Assembly: GCA_025462755.1 (NCBI GenBank) | Contig: JAOAPF010000086.1 | Location: 1 to 52,844, forward strand | Direction of reading: 5' to 3' | DNA length: 52,844 bases | Origin: Edaphobacter sp. | GTDB taxonomy: Bacteria > Acidobacteriota > Terriglobia > Terriglobales > Acidobacteriaceae | Part shown: one piece after another, positions 8,531 through 17,108 of the stretch | Layout: each line of letters opens with the position of its first letter | Position numbering within the stretch: the stretch's first letter is position 1 | Made by a program: the position numbers and the translations under genes | Notes under the pieces: model-generated | Databases searched by the model: none | The model's input: the letters and a program-made list of their open reading frames with translations, nothing else | What the model was told of the DNA's origin: nothing

Positions 8531-9112
8531 ATGGCAACAGCAGAAGCAATCGCACCCGCCCAAGAAACCGACTGGTCCAAGCCCGCTGCTATGGCGATTC
8601 CGAAGGAGGGATACTTCACCGCCCAGAATGGCAGATACGGCCCAATCTATCCACGCACTCCCGCCTGTTACGGCTTCACCATCATCGCCAAAATTAAGCC
8701 CGGAAGCGAAGCGGTCATTCGCCAATACGGCAACACCATCGAGAAAACGATAGCCGGCCTGCCCGACGCTCTTGAAGTGCTCAAGCTTCACTACTTGCGC
8801 TGGGTGCTCTTCGACATTGGCAAAGACACCTACTTCATGTATCAGGGCATCTTCGACACCGACTTCGACAAATACACTGAGGACGCCGTATCTCTGTTCT
8901 CAAAATACGGCCTGAACACTGTCTTCGAGAATTTAGAAGGCTTTCCCGAAGACTGGAAAACAAACGCTCCCGCATTCGTGAGATTCGTTCGCGAACACCA
9001 GTGTCCCAGCTTTCTCGAGTACGGAGAGTATCCCTACGTCTCCGCCGACGAAATCAAGAAGGCCCTGAAGCTCAAGGCGGCATTTTCCAGCATGCTCGAT
9101 CTCATGCAGTAA
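8531..9112 (+). CDS. Unknown protein, first gene of the DyP peroxidase unit
   Basis: A 193-residue soluble protein without signal or membrane segment. I do not recognise the family with certainty. The middle part (YGFTIIAKIKPGSEAVIRQYGNTIEKT..., then LRWVLFDIGKDTYFMYQGIFDTDFDKYTEDAVSLF) has the strand-helix-strand rhythm of a ferredoxin-like alpha+beta domain such as those seen in dimeric alpha-beta barrel proteins and in DyP peroxidases themselves. It starts after AAAGGAGACGAA and precedes the DyP gene by 57 bases under one promoter. A partner or small-substrate-binding protein for the peroxidase is a fair guess from context only. Confidence 0.8.
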   Translation: MATAEAIAPAQETDWSKPAAMAIPKEGYFTAQNGRYGPIYPRTPACYGFTIIAKIKPGSEAVIRQYGNTIEKTIAGLPDALEVLKLHYLRWVLFDIGKDTYFMYQGIFDTDFDKYTEDAVSLFSKYGLNTVFENLEGFPEDWKTNAPAFVRFVREHQCPSFLEYGEYPYVSADEIKKALKLKAAFSSMLDLMQ

Positions 9113-9169
9113 CGGCTCTAACTCTTTCCAACTATTAGTAACCTCCATAGTTACATTGAGGAGGCTCAT

Positions 9170-10489
9170 ATGATGCTTGAAATCGATGATATTCAGCACT
9201 TCCTGATTTCACGCCCTCCTGCGCTCGCAGCCAGATACGAATTTCTCACCTTTCGCCGTCACGCCTCAGGGCGCGAGTGGCTCAAGGGGCTTATCGAGAG
9301 AGCAGGAACCGCAAAAACCGTCGCATCTCAGAATCCCAGCATGAGATGGGTGACCATAGGTTTCACCTGGAACGGCCTGCGCGCGCTCGGCGTCAACGAA
9401 GCAGCGCTCACCACCTTCCCTGAAGAGTTCCGTCAGGGCATGGCCGCCCGCGCAGATATCCTGGGTACCACAGGTGCCAATCACCCGGACAACTGGGTGG
9501 GCGGTCTGGCGAGTAACGAACTTCATGCCATAGTCATTCTCTTCGCTCGCGACATCGCGGAGCGCGAGCGATGTAGGCAGGAGCATCGGGAGTATCTCCT
9601 GCAGCAGTGTGACGGTGTGAAGGTCCTCTCCTCACTGGATCTCGAAGCCATCCCTCCCTTCACCTACGCACACGAGCACTTCGGCTATCGCGACCGTCTC
9701 TCGCAACTCTGCATCGAAGGAATGGGCGAAGAGCCAACTCCCGGCTCCGCCCCCCCCATCAAAGCCGGCGAATTCTTTCTCGGCTATCCCGACGAAGAAG
9801 GCCCGCCCGTCCGCCTGCCGGAGCCCGAAGTTCTCTCCCGCAACGGCAGTTACGTCGCCTACCTTCGCATGGAGGAGCACGTCGGCGCCTTCCGCGATTT
9901 TCTGCGTCAACACGGGGACACACCCGAACAGCAGGAGTTGGTCGCCGCCAAGCTCATGGGACGCTGGCGCAGCGGCGCACCACTCGTCCTCGCACCCGAC
10001 AAGGATGATCCCGAGCTTGGCAAGGACATGCAACGCAATAACAATTTCGACTACGCCAAAATGGATCCCTACGGTTATGGCTGTCCGCTCGGCGCCCACA
10101 TTCGGCGCATGAATCCGCGTGACACAGCCGTCAACATGCAGCGCAGAAGGATGATTCGTCGCGGAGGGACCTACGGGCCGGCCTTGCCCGAAGACAAACC
10201 CGACGACGGAATCGAACGAGGTATCGCCGCCTTCGTCGGCTGCGCCAGCCTGGTGCGCCAATTCGAATTCGCGATGAACGTCTGGGTCAACGACCCCAAC
10301 TTTCATGAATTAGGCAACGAGCGCGACCCCATCTTTGGCACGCAGGACGGCACCTTTGACTTGACCATCCCCAAACGCCCCATCCGCAAAAAGATCACCG
10401 GGCTTCCGTCATTCACCACTATCCGCGGAGGAGCCTATTTTTTCCTTCCGGGCATAAAAGCTTTGCGATATCTGTCAACACTCCCATAA
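9170..10489 (+). CDS. DyP-type haem peroxidase
   Basis: Dye-decolourising peroxidases use haem and H2O2 to oxidise varied substrates. The 439-residue protein opens with MMLEIDDIQHFLIS, close to the family start LELDDIQRGVL, and contains TIGFTWNGLRALGV, the strong signature GCPLGAHIRRMNPRD (about residue 305, with the likely proximal haem histidine) and a C-terminal FGTQDGTFDLTIPKRP...GGAYFFLPGI. There is no signal peptide or Tat motif, so it should be cytoplasmic or carried inside a compartment. No encapsulin gene is seen in the window. The ATG follows TTGAGGAGGCTCAT. It is the second gene of a unit with two unknown proteins and is under the shared-operator promoter at 8447. Confidence 0.88.
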   Translation: MMLEIDDIQHFLISRPPALAARYEFLTFRRHASGREWLKGLIERAGTAKTVASQNPSMRWVTIGFTWNGLRALGVNEAALTTFPEEFRQGMAARADILGTTGANHPDNWVGGLASNELHAIVILFARDIAERERCRQEHREYLLQQCDGVKVLSSLDLEAIPPFTYAHEHFGYRDRLSQLCIEGMGEEPTPGSAPPIKAGEFFLGYPDEEGPPVRLPEPEVLSRNGSYVAYLRMEEHVGAFRDFLRQHGDTPEQQELVAAKLMGRWRSGAPLVLAPDKDDPELGKDMQRNNNFDYAKMDPYGYGCPLGAHIRRMNPRDTAVNMQRRRMIRRGGTYGPALPEDKPDDGIERGIAAFVGCASLVRQFEFAMNVWVNDPNFHELGNERDPIFGTQDGTFDLTIPKRPIRKKITGLPSFTTIRGGAYFFLPGIKALRYLSTLP

Positions 10490-10515
10490 ACGGCCCGGGA
10501 AGAAAGGAAATCGAG

Positions 10516-11556
10516 ATGAACGGATCAGCACCCAGTCCACGGACCTACAACCAGACGCACATCCCCAGGAAATACGCCCCAGGCAAGCGCCGCTTCAGCA
10601 TCTACTGGACCTGGAGCTACCCATGGGAAGCCAATCGCGACGTCACTGAGATGGACAATCGCTTCTCCACCATCACTGAAGTTCGCCGCGTCGCGTGGCC
10701 AATCTACGAGACACCGGAGTTCTCCCAGAAGATGTTCCTTCAGGGAATCGCAGGAACCCTCGAACTCTTTCACCTGTCCACTTTGAAGTTTCAGCAGCTC
10801 GTCGGCGAAACAACCGAGCGGCCCGTGGCCATCTATCAACGGATCGATCAGGCTGGTCAGCGACTGCCCATCGACGACCGCATTCTCGCCGACACCGACA
10901 CCCTCATGATCTTCGGCCTCGATCACATGGTTACCGAGCAGGAAGCGTCTCCCGATGAGATCGAAGCCGTTCGACAATTTCTCCAACGCGAAGGAACCTG
11001 TCTCATCATTGGTCCGCATCACGACGTCGGCGTCTCCCCTGACCTTAAGGAACGCGCAATGGAGTACGCTCACCACGGCGATCCTCTCGTGCCGCGACAG
11101 CAGCGCTTCGGCCGCTATACGCTCTCCATCATGAAGGGTCTGGGCGTGCCCGTTCAGAATCGCTACGGACTGCGCCCGGCAACCCTCAAGGACACAAATC
11201 AGATCGCTTCCCTAAACGCCTTTCGAGACCTTGACTCCCGCGGCTGGCTCACCGGAGTCACTACCTTCAACTTCCATCCTCATCTTCCGCACTACGCGCT
11301 GCTCACCGACGACACCAAATCCATTCGAATTTTATCCAAGCAGCCCATCGACATGTCCCGACCGCATCCCTTCACCGAGGCAGGGAACCGCGAGTTCAAC
11401 AACTTCCTCTGGATGCCGCCCGATGCAAACCGTGCCGGCGACATCCTCCTTGCCGACTCCACGATCTTCACCACTCTTTTCGGCGGTGTTGAGTCGCTCG
11501 AAAACTTTTGGCGAAACCTCTCTATGACTCCGCTTACGATGGTGGCCCATGTTTAA
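10516..11556 (+). CDS. Unknown protein, third gene of the DyP unit
   Basis: A 346-residue protein without signal peptide, starting after AAAGGAAATCGAG 27 bases behind the DyP stop. I do not recognise a named family. The section DTDTLMIFGLDHMVTEQEAS, then IEAVRQFLQREGTCLIIGPHHDVG, has the beta-alpha-beta pattern of a class-I glutamine-amidotransferase-like (ThuA-like) Rossmann fold, where a 'flag the file at all costs' style GPHHD turn could hold a ligand. Aromatic-rich N- and C-terminal parts (FSIYWTWSYPWEANRD, ENFWRNLSMTPLTMVAHV) are unusual. Close spacing says it works with the DyP peroxidase and the 193-residue protein. Confidence 0.8.
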   Translation: MNGSAPSPRTYNQTHIPRKYAPGKRRFSIYWTWSYPWEANRDVTEMDNRFSTITEVRRVAWPIYETPEFSQKMFLQGIAGTLELFHLSTLKFQQLVGETTERPVAIYQRIDQAGQRLPIDDRILADTDTLMIFGLDHMVTEQEASPDEIEAVRQFLQREGTCLIIGPHHDVGVSPDLKERAMEYAHHGDPLVPRQQRFGRYTLSIMKGLGVPVQNRYGLRPATLKDTNQIASLNAFRDLDSRGWLTGVTTFNFHPHLPHYALLTDDTKSIRILSKQPIDMSRPHPFTEAGNREFNNFLWMPPDANRAGDILLADSTIFTTLFGGVESLENFWRNLSMTPLTMVAHV

Positions 11557-11740
11557 AGATGTGAACGCCGAAGCCGCATCGTCAGCCACCGACACTGGAT
11601 GCCCGCAATGCGGTCCGGATACGTATACATGTCCAGCTCAGCCCGCGGGAGACACGCAGGTGGGCGAAGGAGTTGAGGCGGAGTCCTATGACCGTGATTC
11701 ACAAATGCCGCAATCGCGCGACGCCGAAGGTCTTTACTAG
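11549..11740 (+). CDS. Possible small Cys-containing protein overlapping the previous gene
   Basis: A 63-codon frame whose ATG overlaps the last codons of the 10516-11556 gene, an arrangement that allows translational coupling. It encodes GCPQCGPDTYTCP, a CxxC plus a third cysteine, in an acidic Ser/Ala-rich context. No clear ribosome site precedes it, and a 7-base hairpin (11732-11738 with 11745-11751) covers its stop codon. The stretch from here to 11936 has open but unconvincing frames in all three phases, so this may be decayed sequence. Confidence 0.25.
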   Translation: MFKDVNAEAASSATDTGCPQCGPDTYTCPAQPAGDTQVGEGVEAESYDRDSQMPQSRDAEGLY

Positions 11741-11936
11741 CGCCAGTAAAGGGAAGAAGGGGGCAGCCTGCAGCGCATCAAGATCTACAGCGAAAGACCC
11801 CGACTCCGAAACCGCAGCTCCAGGCAATGTCTGGATTCCGGGTCTCCGAGGACAACGAGAAAGAGAAGGATAACGACAAGAACAAGTAAAGCCAGCGCAC
11901 TGCCAGCTTCCCAGACGCTATGAGGATCTCTCACCT

Positions 11937-12881
11937 GTGACGAACCGTGCTCATTTGTCGCGACTCCGGATAATGTCGCTCATTTTCGCCCTGGCGGTCT
12001 GCGAGCTAATCTCATCAGCCTCCGCGCAGGTTCGGGGCGTCTATCCCCTAGGTATGACCGCCACAAACTCCGGCGTCACACCCGAAGCGGGCTTCACCTA
12101 CAGCAACCAGTTCCTCTTCTACTCCCGCAGTGAGCTGAAGGACTCCACCGGCCAGGTCACCGCCACTGGGCAAAACTCCGTCATCATGGACATGAACAGC
12201 ATCATTTGGGTCGCCAAAAAAGCGATCCCACCCCTCGGCGGAGCCATCTATTCCTGCGTCGCCACTCTCCCCATTGCCAACAACTCGCTCAGCTCCGACA
12301 CCGAAGGCCCAATCAGTGGCGGCGGCGGCTTCGCAGACTCCTACTATCAACCCCTCATCCTCGGCTGGCAAACAGAACGCGCAGACATTCGCCTTAATTA
12401 CGGCTTTCTCGCCCCCACCGGCCAATACAACTCGACCTCCAGCAACAACGTCGGCTCCGGTTACTGGACCAACGCCTTAGCCTCCGGTCAAACCATCTAC
12501 CTCACCAGCAACAAAGCCACCGCCATCTCAGCCTTCGAACTCTACGAATTCCACACCACCCAGCCAGGCACAAACATCCACCCCGGCCAAAATCTCAACC
12601 TCGATTACTCCCTCACCCGAACCTTTCCCCTCGGCCAAAACCTCCGCCTTCAACTAGGCCCCGTAGGCTACGAACAATGGCAGACCACCAATAAGACTGG
12701 CCCCACCATCAGTCCGGCCCAGTCAGCTGCGCACTACCGAGTCAATGCTCTCGGTTTCACTTCTAACCTGCTCCTGCCGGCGCGCAAAGTCACCGTGGGG
12801 TTCAAATACTTTGGTGAATTCTCAAATAAGTCTACGTTTCAAGGCTACTCCGTCCAGATCACAGCCTCCGCGTACTTCTAA
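11937..12881 (+). CDS. Outer-membrane MetA-pathway/transporter-like protein
   Basis: A 314-residue exported protein: signal segment IMSLIFALAVCELISSASAQ, then GVYPLGMTATNSGVTPEAGFTY, a series of amphipathic strands (IRLNYGFLAPTGQYN, LNLDYSLTRTFPLG, LRLQLGPVGYEQWQ) and a C-terminal strand YSVQITASAYF. The order and the APTGxY motif match the 'MetA-pathway of phenol degradation' outer-membrane family (PF13557-type), predicted beta-barrels that move hydrophobic compounds. The start is probably the GTG at 11937 (GAGGA 10 bases before); an ATG at 11973 would still leave the signal. It ends the DyP unit on the plus strand. Two decayed tails of relatives lie at 18236-18406 and 37316-37363. Confidence 0.75.
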   Translation: MTNRAHLSRLRIMSLIFALAVCELISSASAQVRGVYPLGMTATNSGVTPEAGFTYSNQFLFYSRSELKDSTGQVTATGQNSVIMDMNSIIWVAKKAIPPLGGAIYSCVATLPIANNSLSSDTEGPISGGGGFADSYYQPLILGWQTERADIRLNYGFLAPTGQYNSTSSNNVGSGYWTNALASGQTIYLTSNKATAISAFELYEFHTTQPGTNIHPGQNLNLDYSLTRTFPLGQNLRLQLGPVGYEQWQTTNKTGPTISPAQSAAHYRVNALGFTSNLLLPARKVTVGFKYFGEFSNKSTFQGYSVQITASAYF

Positions 12882-12911
12882 GCCACGAAACTGTGCACCT
12901 CGAAATCATCG

Positions 12912-14480
12912 TCAAAAAGCGACATACGCCTGGACCATCGGCACCCAATTCGTGATCCCCGAACTATAGGGAGTAAAGGTCCCGCTATAAGGAGCTCCTC
13001 CGGTGACATGGAACACCTCTGCGTTGAGCCAGAGCCGCTCGGTCGGAAGGTAATACCACCTTAGTCCGGCCCCATACTCATAAGGGTCGCGGAACCGCCC
13101 GCGCACCCATGATGCGCGGACATACGGCATCAATGTTTTCGGCTTGACAAAGTAACTCGCCGAGAGCTCGCTGCCGTGGTCAAATGTGGATGCGAGCGGA
13201 AGCGGTCCGTCAGCTACGAAATCATTTAGCCAGCGAAAGAAGTATTGCCCGTTGACCGCAAGCCCATTCCATTTGAGGCCGTAGTCAATTGCCGACATCT
13301 TATACGTGGCATCCTGGAGTGTTACACCCGGCGCAAACGCTCCGGTCGCGAAGGCCTTCACGCCATCGGAATTGTATATTGCGGTGTTCTCGGGACTGGA
13401 TTGGTCGAGATCTGAAAAACGGTTCTCCCGGGACCTAGTAAACGAGGTACCTAGTCGAATGCGGACTTTCCTGGAGGAGAAATAATCATCGTACATATTC
13501 CGTGATCTACCGGGTGGCCCGTAGTCCCCTAGCGGCTCCCACCAGACGCTGCCGGAAACCAGCAGATTCGTATCGATCTTGTTTGCCGCGATACTCAGGG
13601 TATTGAGACCGTTGCCGACCATCGCCAGGTAATTCAGTCCCTTCACGGGTTGTCCGTTCATCACAACGCCCTGAGTGAACCCGGGGCGGAAGAAGTTGTC
13701 AGCCATGGTCCTATCGTTGGCCGTGAAAAATGGAAAAGTGCCAATCAGTGATCGGCTGCCCGGAACGCCAAAGTAACCTCCGGTTAGCGTGAAAGCCTTG
13801 CTGAATTGCCAGCCAATGTTGCCGGCTACGACGATCGACGCCGCCCCGGCGGATGTCCAGATGGTGAAGCTATATTGCGCCCTCTTGCTGAAGACGTAGC
13901 CGCCGAAAACCATCATTGAGCGATTTACCGTAATGTCGTTGCGCTTATCAACAGCGTAGGTAACGCCCAGGTGGTCGGTGAAAGTGTTTTGGCTAGAAAT
14001 AGTGTTGATATATCGCACTTGGGTAGTGCCCTGTAACCTCAGCAGGAAAGGCACCTCAGCGCCTTCGGGAGCTTCCCGAATTATGATTCCATCTCGATAG
14101 CGATTCTCAATTGCCTGTAGTGCGGAAACGGATTGCGGCTGCGCGACTGGGGCGGGCGGAGCGGCGATATCGGTGACCGACGTTGCAAGCTCCCGTGCGG
14201 CAGCAAAGTTCCGTTGTGAGGAAGATGAAGGACCTCCTACGATAGGAGTCGCAGGCGAGCCCAACCGCTGCTTTAGATCGTTAACTACCTCAAGCATCAT
14301 CTTCTGCTGTTCCTCAACTCTATTGAGCTGCTCTCGTAGAGCAATGTTCTCGGTCTTGAGTGTCGTGACTTCGCTCGTCAGGTTGCCAGTCGCAACATCC
14401 GGTGACTGGCCGCATGCGACAGCCGCTAAACTCACCATGAGTGCTGCTGATAAGACACGGGATTCGCACTTTGTCCGCAT
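12912..14480 (-). CDS. Porin-like outer-membrane beta-barrel with N-terminal coiled coil
   Basis: A 522-residue protein: signal with SAALMVSLAAVACGQ, a coiled coil at about 35-75 (LTSEVTTLKTENIALREQL, VEEQQKMMLEVVNDLKQRL) of the kind that binds peptidoglycan or trimerises, a Ser/Pro linker, and a barrel of about 380 residues ending VPMVQAYVAF with the terminal Phe needed for outer-membrane insertion. The barrel (NFFRPGFTQGVVMNG, YLAMVGNGLNTLSI, GQYFFRWLNDFVADG) is clearly paralogous to the porin at 20571-22238 (DEFFRPSYTSGIW, MVGNNLSTLG, EGFWRWLNDFTGPG). It is the last gene of the operon serine dehydratase, 2OG oxygenase, porin, with only 28 bases to the preceding gene. Confidence 0.85.
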   Translation of the reverse strand: MRTKCESRVLSAALMVSLAAVACGQSPDVATGNLTSEVTTLKTENIALREQLNRVEEQQKMMLEVVNDLKQRLGSPATPIVGGPSSSSQRNFAAARELATSVTDIAAPPAPVAQPQSVSALQAIENRYRDGIIIREAPEGAEVPFLLRLQGTTQVRYINTISSQNTFTDHLGVTYAVDKRNDITVNRSMMVFGGYVFSKRAQYSFTIWTSAGAASIVVAGNIGWQFSKAFTLTGGYFGVPGSRSLIGTFPFFTANDRTMADNFFRPGFTQGVVMNGQPVKGLNYLAMVGNGLNTLSIAANKIDTNLLVSGSVWWEPLGDYGPPGRSRNMYDDYFSSRKVRIRLGTSFTRSRENRFSDLDQSSPENTAIYNSDGVKAFATGAFAPGVTLQDATYKMSAIDYGLKWNGLAVNGQYFFRWLNDFVADGPLPLASTFDHGSELSASYFVKPKTLMPYVRASWVRGRFRDPYEYGAGLRWYYLPTERLWLNAEVFHVTGGAPYSGTFTPYSSGITNWVPMVQAYVAF

Positions 14481-14508
14481 GGCTGTTCAGGTCCTCCACT
14501 GTTGCTGC

Positions 14509-15204
14509 CTAGCCGATGGCGTTAGCCGGGAATTGGTGAGTAATATCGGTTGCGACCGGGGCGGCCCGTTCTCCGTCAATTCCGGCTTCGTCGACGGCGT
14601 GCGCTCCAACAGTCGCGTTGAAGGAAATGGCAATGCGCGGTGTTTCTCCTGCGTAAGGGTGAACCCAGTGAAATAGCCAACTAGGAAACATCACCAGCAA
14701 TCCGGATTGCGCTCGAACTCGAAACGGCTCTCCATACGGGTCTCCCGGTGCACTCACAGCCTCCGCTCCGGCACGCGGATCGAGGAATTCCAGAACCCCG
14801 CTGAGCGGCTGATCCCGATTATCAGTCCCGCTGTCAACGTAATACACTCCTGACCACGCGCTATCCGGATGCGAATGGGGTCCATGGTATGCACCGGCGC
14901 GACAGATCGCTGCCCAGGCCGAGATGGATGCTGTGCCAGCGAAGTCATCCCGGCCCGTCGTTGTGCGGATCATTCGGCGCAGTGCCCATGTAATCCATGA
15001 GCTCAACGCGTCTACATTGGCGTCCGCGCGATGAAGGAAATCAGTGCGCGAGTGCCAACCCCCAATGTTGCTTCGGCCAAGGCTTGGATACTCCGATTCC
15101 TCTGCCAGAATCAGGGATCGCAGCCCCTGATTCATGGCTTCAGTGTCGGGCAGCTGCACACGGCCGATGTACGTCGGGAACGCTTGTGTAATGTCGAGTT
15201 CCAT
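14509..15204 (-). CDS. 2OG-Fe(II) oxygenase of the TIGR02466 type
   Basis: A 231-residue cytoplasmic protein of the putative 2-oxoglutarate/Fe(II) dioxygenase family (2OG-FeII_Oxy_5). It shows FPTYIGRVQLPD at the start, the metal motif HGPHSHPDSAWSGVYYV (H-x-D), the distal histidine in LLVMFPSWLFHWVHPY and the 2-oxoglutarate-binding arginine in PRIAISFN. The substrate is unknown. The ATG at 15204 is preferred; a TTG at 15216 is in frame and lies right behind the serine dehydratase stop, so translation is probably coupled. Its place between an exported serine deaminase and a porin is unusual, since this enzyme itself has no export signal. Confidence 0.85.
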   Translation of the reverse strand: MELDITQAFPTYIGRVQLPDTEAMNQGLRSLILAEESEYPSLGRSNIGGWHSRTDFLHRADANVDALSSWITWALRRMIRTTTGRDDFAGTASISAWAAICRAGAYHGPHSHPDSAWSGVYYVDSGTDNRDQPLSGVLEFLDPRAGAEAVSAPGDPYGEPFRVRAQSGLLVMFPSWLFHWVHPYAGETPRIAISFNATVGAHAVDEAGIDGERAAPVATDITHQFPANAIG

Positions 15205-15216
15205 AGTCAGGCTCAA

Positions 15217-16908
15217 TCAGCAGAGAGTTACAGAAAGCGCGAGTCCAGCTTCGCTGGTCTCCTTGTACTTACTGTTCATGTCCTTCGCGGTCTGAGCCAT
15301 CGCAAAGATCGTGGCGTCCAAATCGATCCGATGCCGGCTGGCGATCTCATTGCTGGCGATTACATAAGCCGTCCATGCCTTGACCGCGCCGAATGCGCAT
15401 CGCTCGATGCACGGAACCTGAACAAATCCGGCCACCGGATCGCAGGTCATTCCCAGGTGATGTTCCAGTGCGGACTCCGCGGCGTTCTCCACGACTCGGG
15501 ATTCCGCGCCGTTTGCTGTTGCGGCCAATGCCGCCGCCATTGCCGATGCCACACCGATTTCCGCCTGGCAACCACCCTCGGCAGCAGACAGCGTTGCATT
15601 GTGCTTGCACAGGTAACCAATTGCTGCAGCAGCAAGCATGCCCTGTCGAATCTTGTCTGGTGGAAGTTTGCGACCGCCTTCGCCCAGAGCATAGACCACT
15701 GCCGGCATGACTCCGGCGGAGCCGCCTGTCGGCGCAGTGATGACAAGGTGGCCCCGCCCGTTCTCTTCAGAGCCCGCCAGAGCGTATGCCGAAAGGGCGC
15801 CAAGTGCGCGTTCCGTCTGGTATTGATCATCCATGGCGCGTTTGTAGACTGTTGCTGCTTTGCTGTGCAGCTTGATGGGACCGGGCAACACACTATCTTC
15901 CGGTGCGGCAAGCCCTGACTTCACAGTGGCGACCATAGCGTTAGTGATTTTGTCAATGAAGGCATAGACCTCCGCCTCGCTTCTCCCCGGGATCGCCATC
16001 TCATTGGCTAGAATCACTTGTGCAATTGTCAGATTGTTTTGATCCGCGTGCTGGCGCAGCTCCTTCATTGTCGAAAACGGATACTTTGGCGGATTCTTCT
16101 TCGGAGGCGTGTAACCTTTCCACTCGATGAATCCGCCACCCACCGAGTAGTATTCCAGCTCGAGCAGCACGGTGTTCCCGGCCATGAGCTTGCACGTCAT
16201 TGTGTTTGGGTGAGGAAAGTCACCTTTGACGGCATCGAACACAACGTCATTCAGCGACACATTCACAGTTTTTTCACCGAGCTTGACTGGGAAAGACTGG
16301 CCGGGTTTGTCGCGCAAGCCGTCGAGAAATGCGGGATCGACGGTTGCCGGTTCCATTCCGATCAACCCCGCGAGGGAAGCTCGCTCTGTGCCGTGTCCCT
16401 TGCCCGTGGCGCTGAGGCTCCCGAACAAATTAACCTTGAGCGCGGTCGCCTTGGCGAGTTGGTCCGCCGGCAGCTTAGTGCATCGCTGGTAGAAATCGTA
16501 GGTAATGCGCATAGGACCGATTGTGTGAGAACTCGATGGCCCGGGCCCAACCTTGTAGAATTCGTCCAGCGTCGTCATCACGGGTCCTTTTTGTTCCTTG
16601 ACGACGTTTAAGCTGGGAGAAAGCTCCACATTACCTGGCCCTCCCGCCACCCCCTTCGGCTCTGCACTTGCTGGTATCGGACCCGGCTTCGCCTGGGCGG
16701 CCACGGCGGACACAGAGCGCCCGGTCATCACGGCCGCAGCTCCGACCACAGCGCTGCGCATCAGAAAGGCGCGACGATCCACTCCGTGGGGAATAGCCAC
16801 CGGCTTCAACTGGTCCGAAAGGTCGAACGGATCATCCTGAACGGGTTCGCAGGTTTGCTCGATCGAACTGAGCTTGTCGGCAGATATCTTATTTTCATAT
16901 TTAGACAT
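15217..16908 (-). CDS. sdaA: L-serine dehydratase (Fe-S type) with Tat export leader
   Basis: Deaminates L-serine via 2-aminoacrylate to pyruvate and ammonia. At 563 residues it is about 110 longer than the usual single-chain enzyme. The extra part is an N-terminal leader: VDRRAFLMRSAVVGAAAV (twin arginine 45-46, then a hydrophobic stretch and an A-V-A-A cleavage region near 70). The catalytic body is complete: KVGPGPSSSHTIGPMR (about 120-132), TAPTGGSAGVMPAV (391-404), the cluster cysteines 447 (GGCQAEIG), 489 (GMTCDPVAG) and 500 (VPCIER), and a C-terminal cysteine (SVTLC), as in enzymes whose tail reaches the active site. Tat carries folded cofactor proteins, so export of the Fe-S enzyme is plausible. 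The ATG follows GAGAGGTCC; the operator promoter is at 17050-17094. Confidence 0.92.
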   Translation of the reverse strand: MSKYENKISADKLSSIEQTCEPVQDDPFDLSDQLKPVAIPHGVDRRAFLMRSAVVGAAAVMTGRSVSAVAAQAKPGPIPASAEPKGVAGGPGNVELSPSLNVVKEQKGPVMTTLDEFYKVGPGPSSSHTIGPMRITYDFYQRCTKLPADQLAKATALKVNLFGSLSATGKGHGTERASLAGLIGMEPATVDPAFLDGLRDKPGQSFPVKLGEKTVNVSLNDVVFDAVKGDFPHPNTMTCKLMAGNTVLLELEYYSVGGGFIEWKGYTPPKKNPPKYPFSTMKELRQHADQNNLTIAQVILANEMAIPGRSEAEVYAFIDKITNAMVATVKSGLAAPEDSVLPGPIKLHSKAATVYKRAMDDQYQTERALGALSAYALAGSEENGRGHLVITAPTGGSAGVMPAVVYALGEGGRKLPPDKIRQGMLAAAAIGYLCKHNATLSAAEGGCQAEIGVASAMAAALAATANGAESRVVENAAESALEHHLGMTCDPVAGFVQVPCIERCAFGAVKAWTAYVIASNEIASRHRIDLDATIFAMAQTAKDMNSKYKETSEAGLALSVTLC

Positions 16909-17049
16909 AATGGACCTCTCACTTTCTACTTACATACGGTGCGTCCCCTGGCTTGCGTCAGGGGTGGATCCGATCTCCTGAGAGTTCCTGCTCTCTAAGG
17001 ACCTGCTTGCAGACCGCTGCCGGAACTTCCGGAGCCTCGACTGCCAGTA

Positions 17050-17094
17050 GTCTTACGCCGAGCAACCGGCGAAAACAATGAGGGAAACCCCTAG
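17050..17094 (-). promoter_or_regulatory. Shared palindromic operator with promoter of the serine dehydratase operon
   Basis: Operator CTAGGGGTTTCCCTCA (minus strand, 17094..17079), TTGTTT as -35 directly against it (17078..17073), 17-base spacer, TAAGAC as -10 (17055..17050). The serine dehydratase start is 171 bases beyond the operator, so the mRNA would have a leader of about 135 bases. Confidence 0.65.
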
Positions 17095-17108
17095 CACGCA
17101 GGTTCGCC

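Noticed and set aside
15393..15911. Several long frames in both directions inside the serine dehydratase gene
   Set aside because: The minus-strand frame with complete catalytic motifs explains this region; the others are GC-driven shadows without family patterns.
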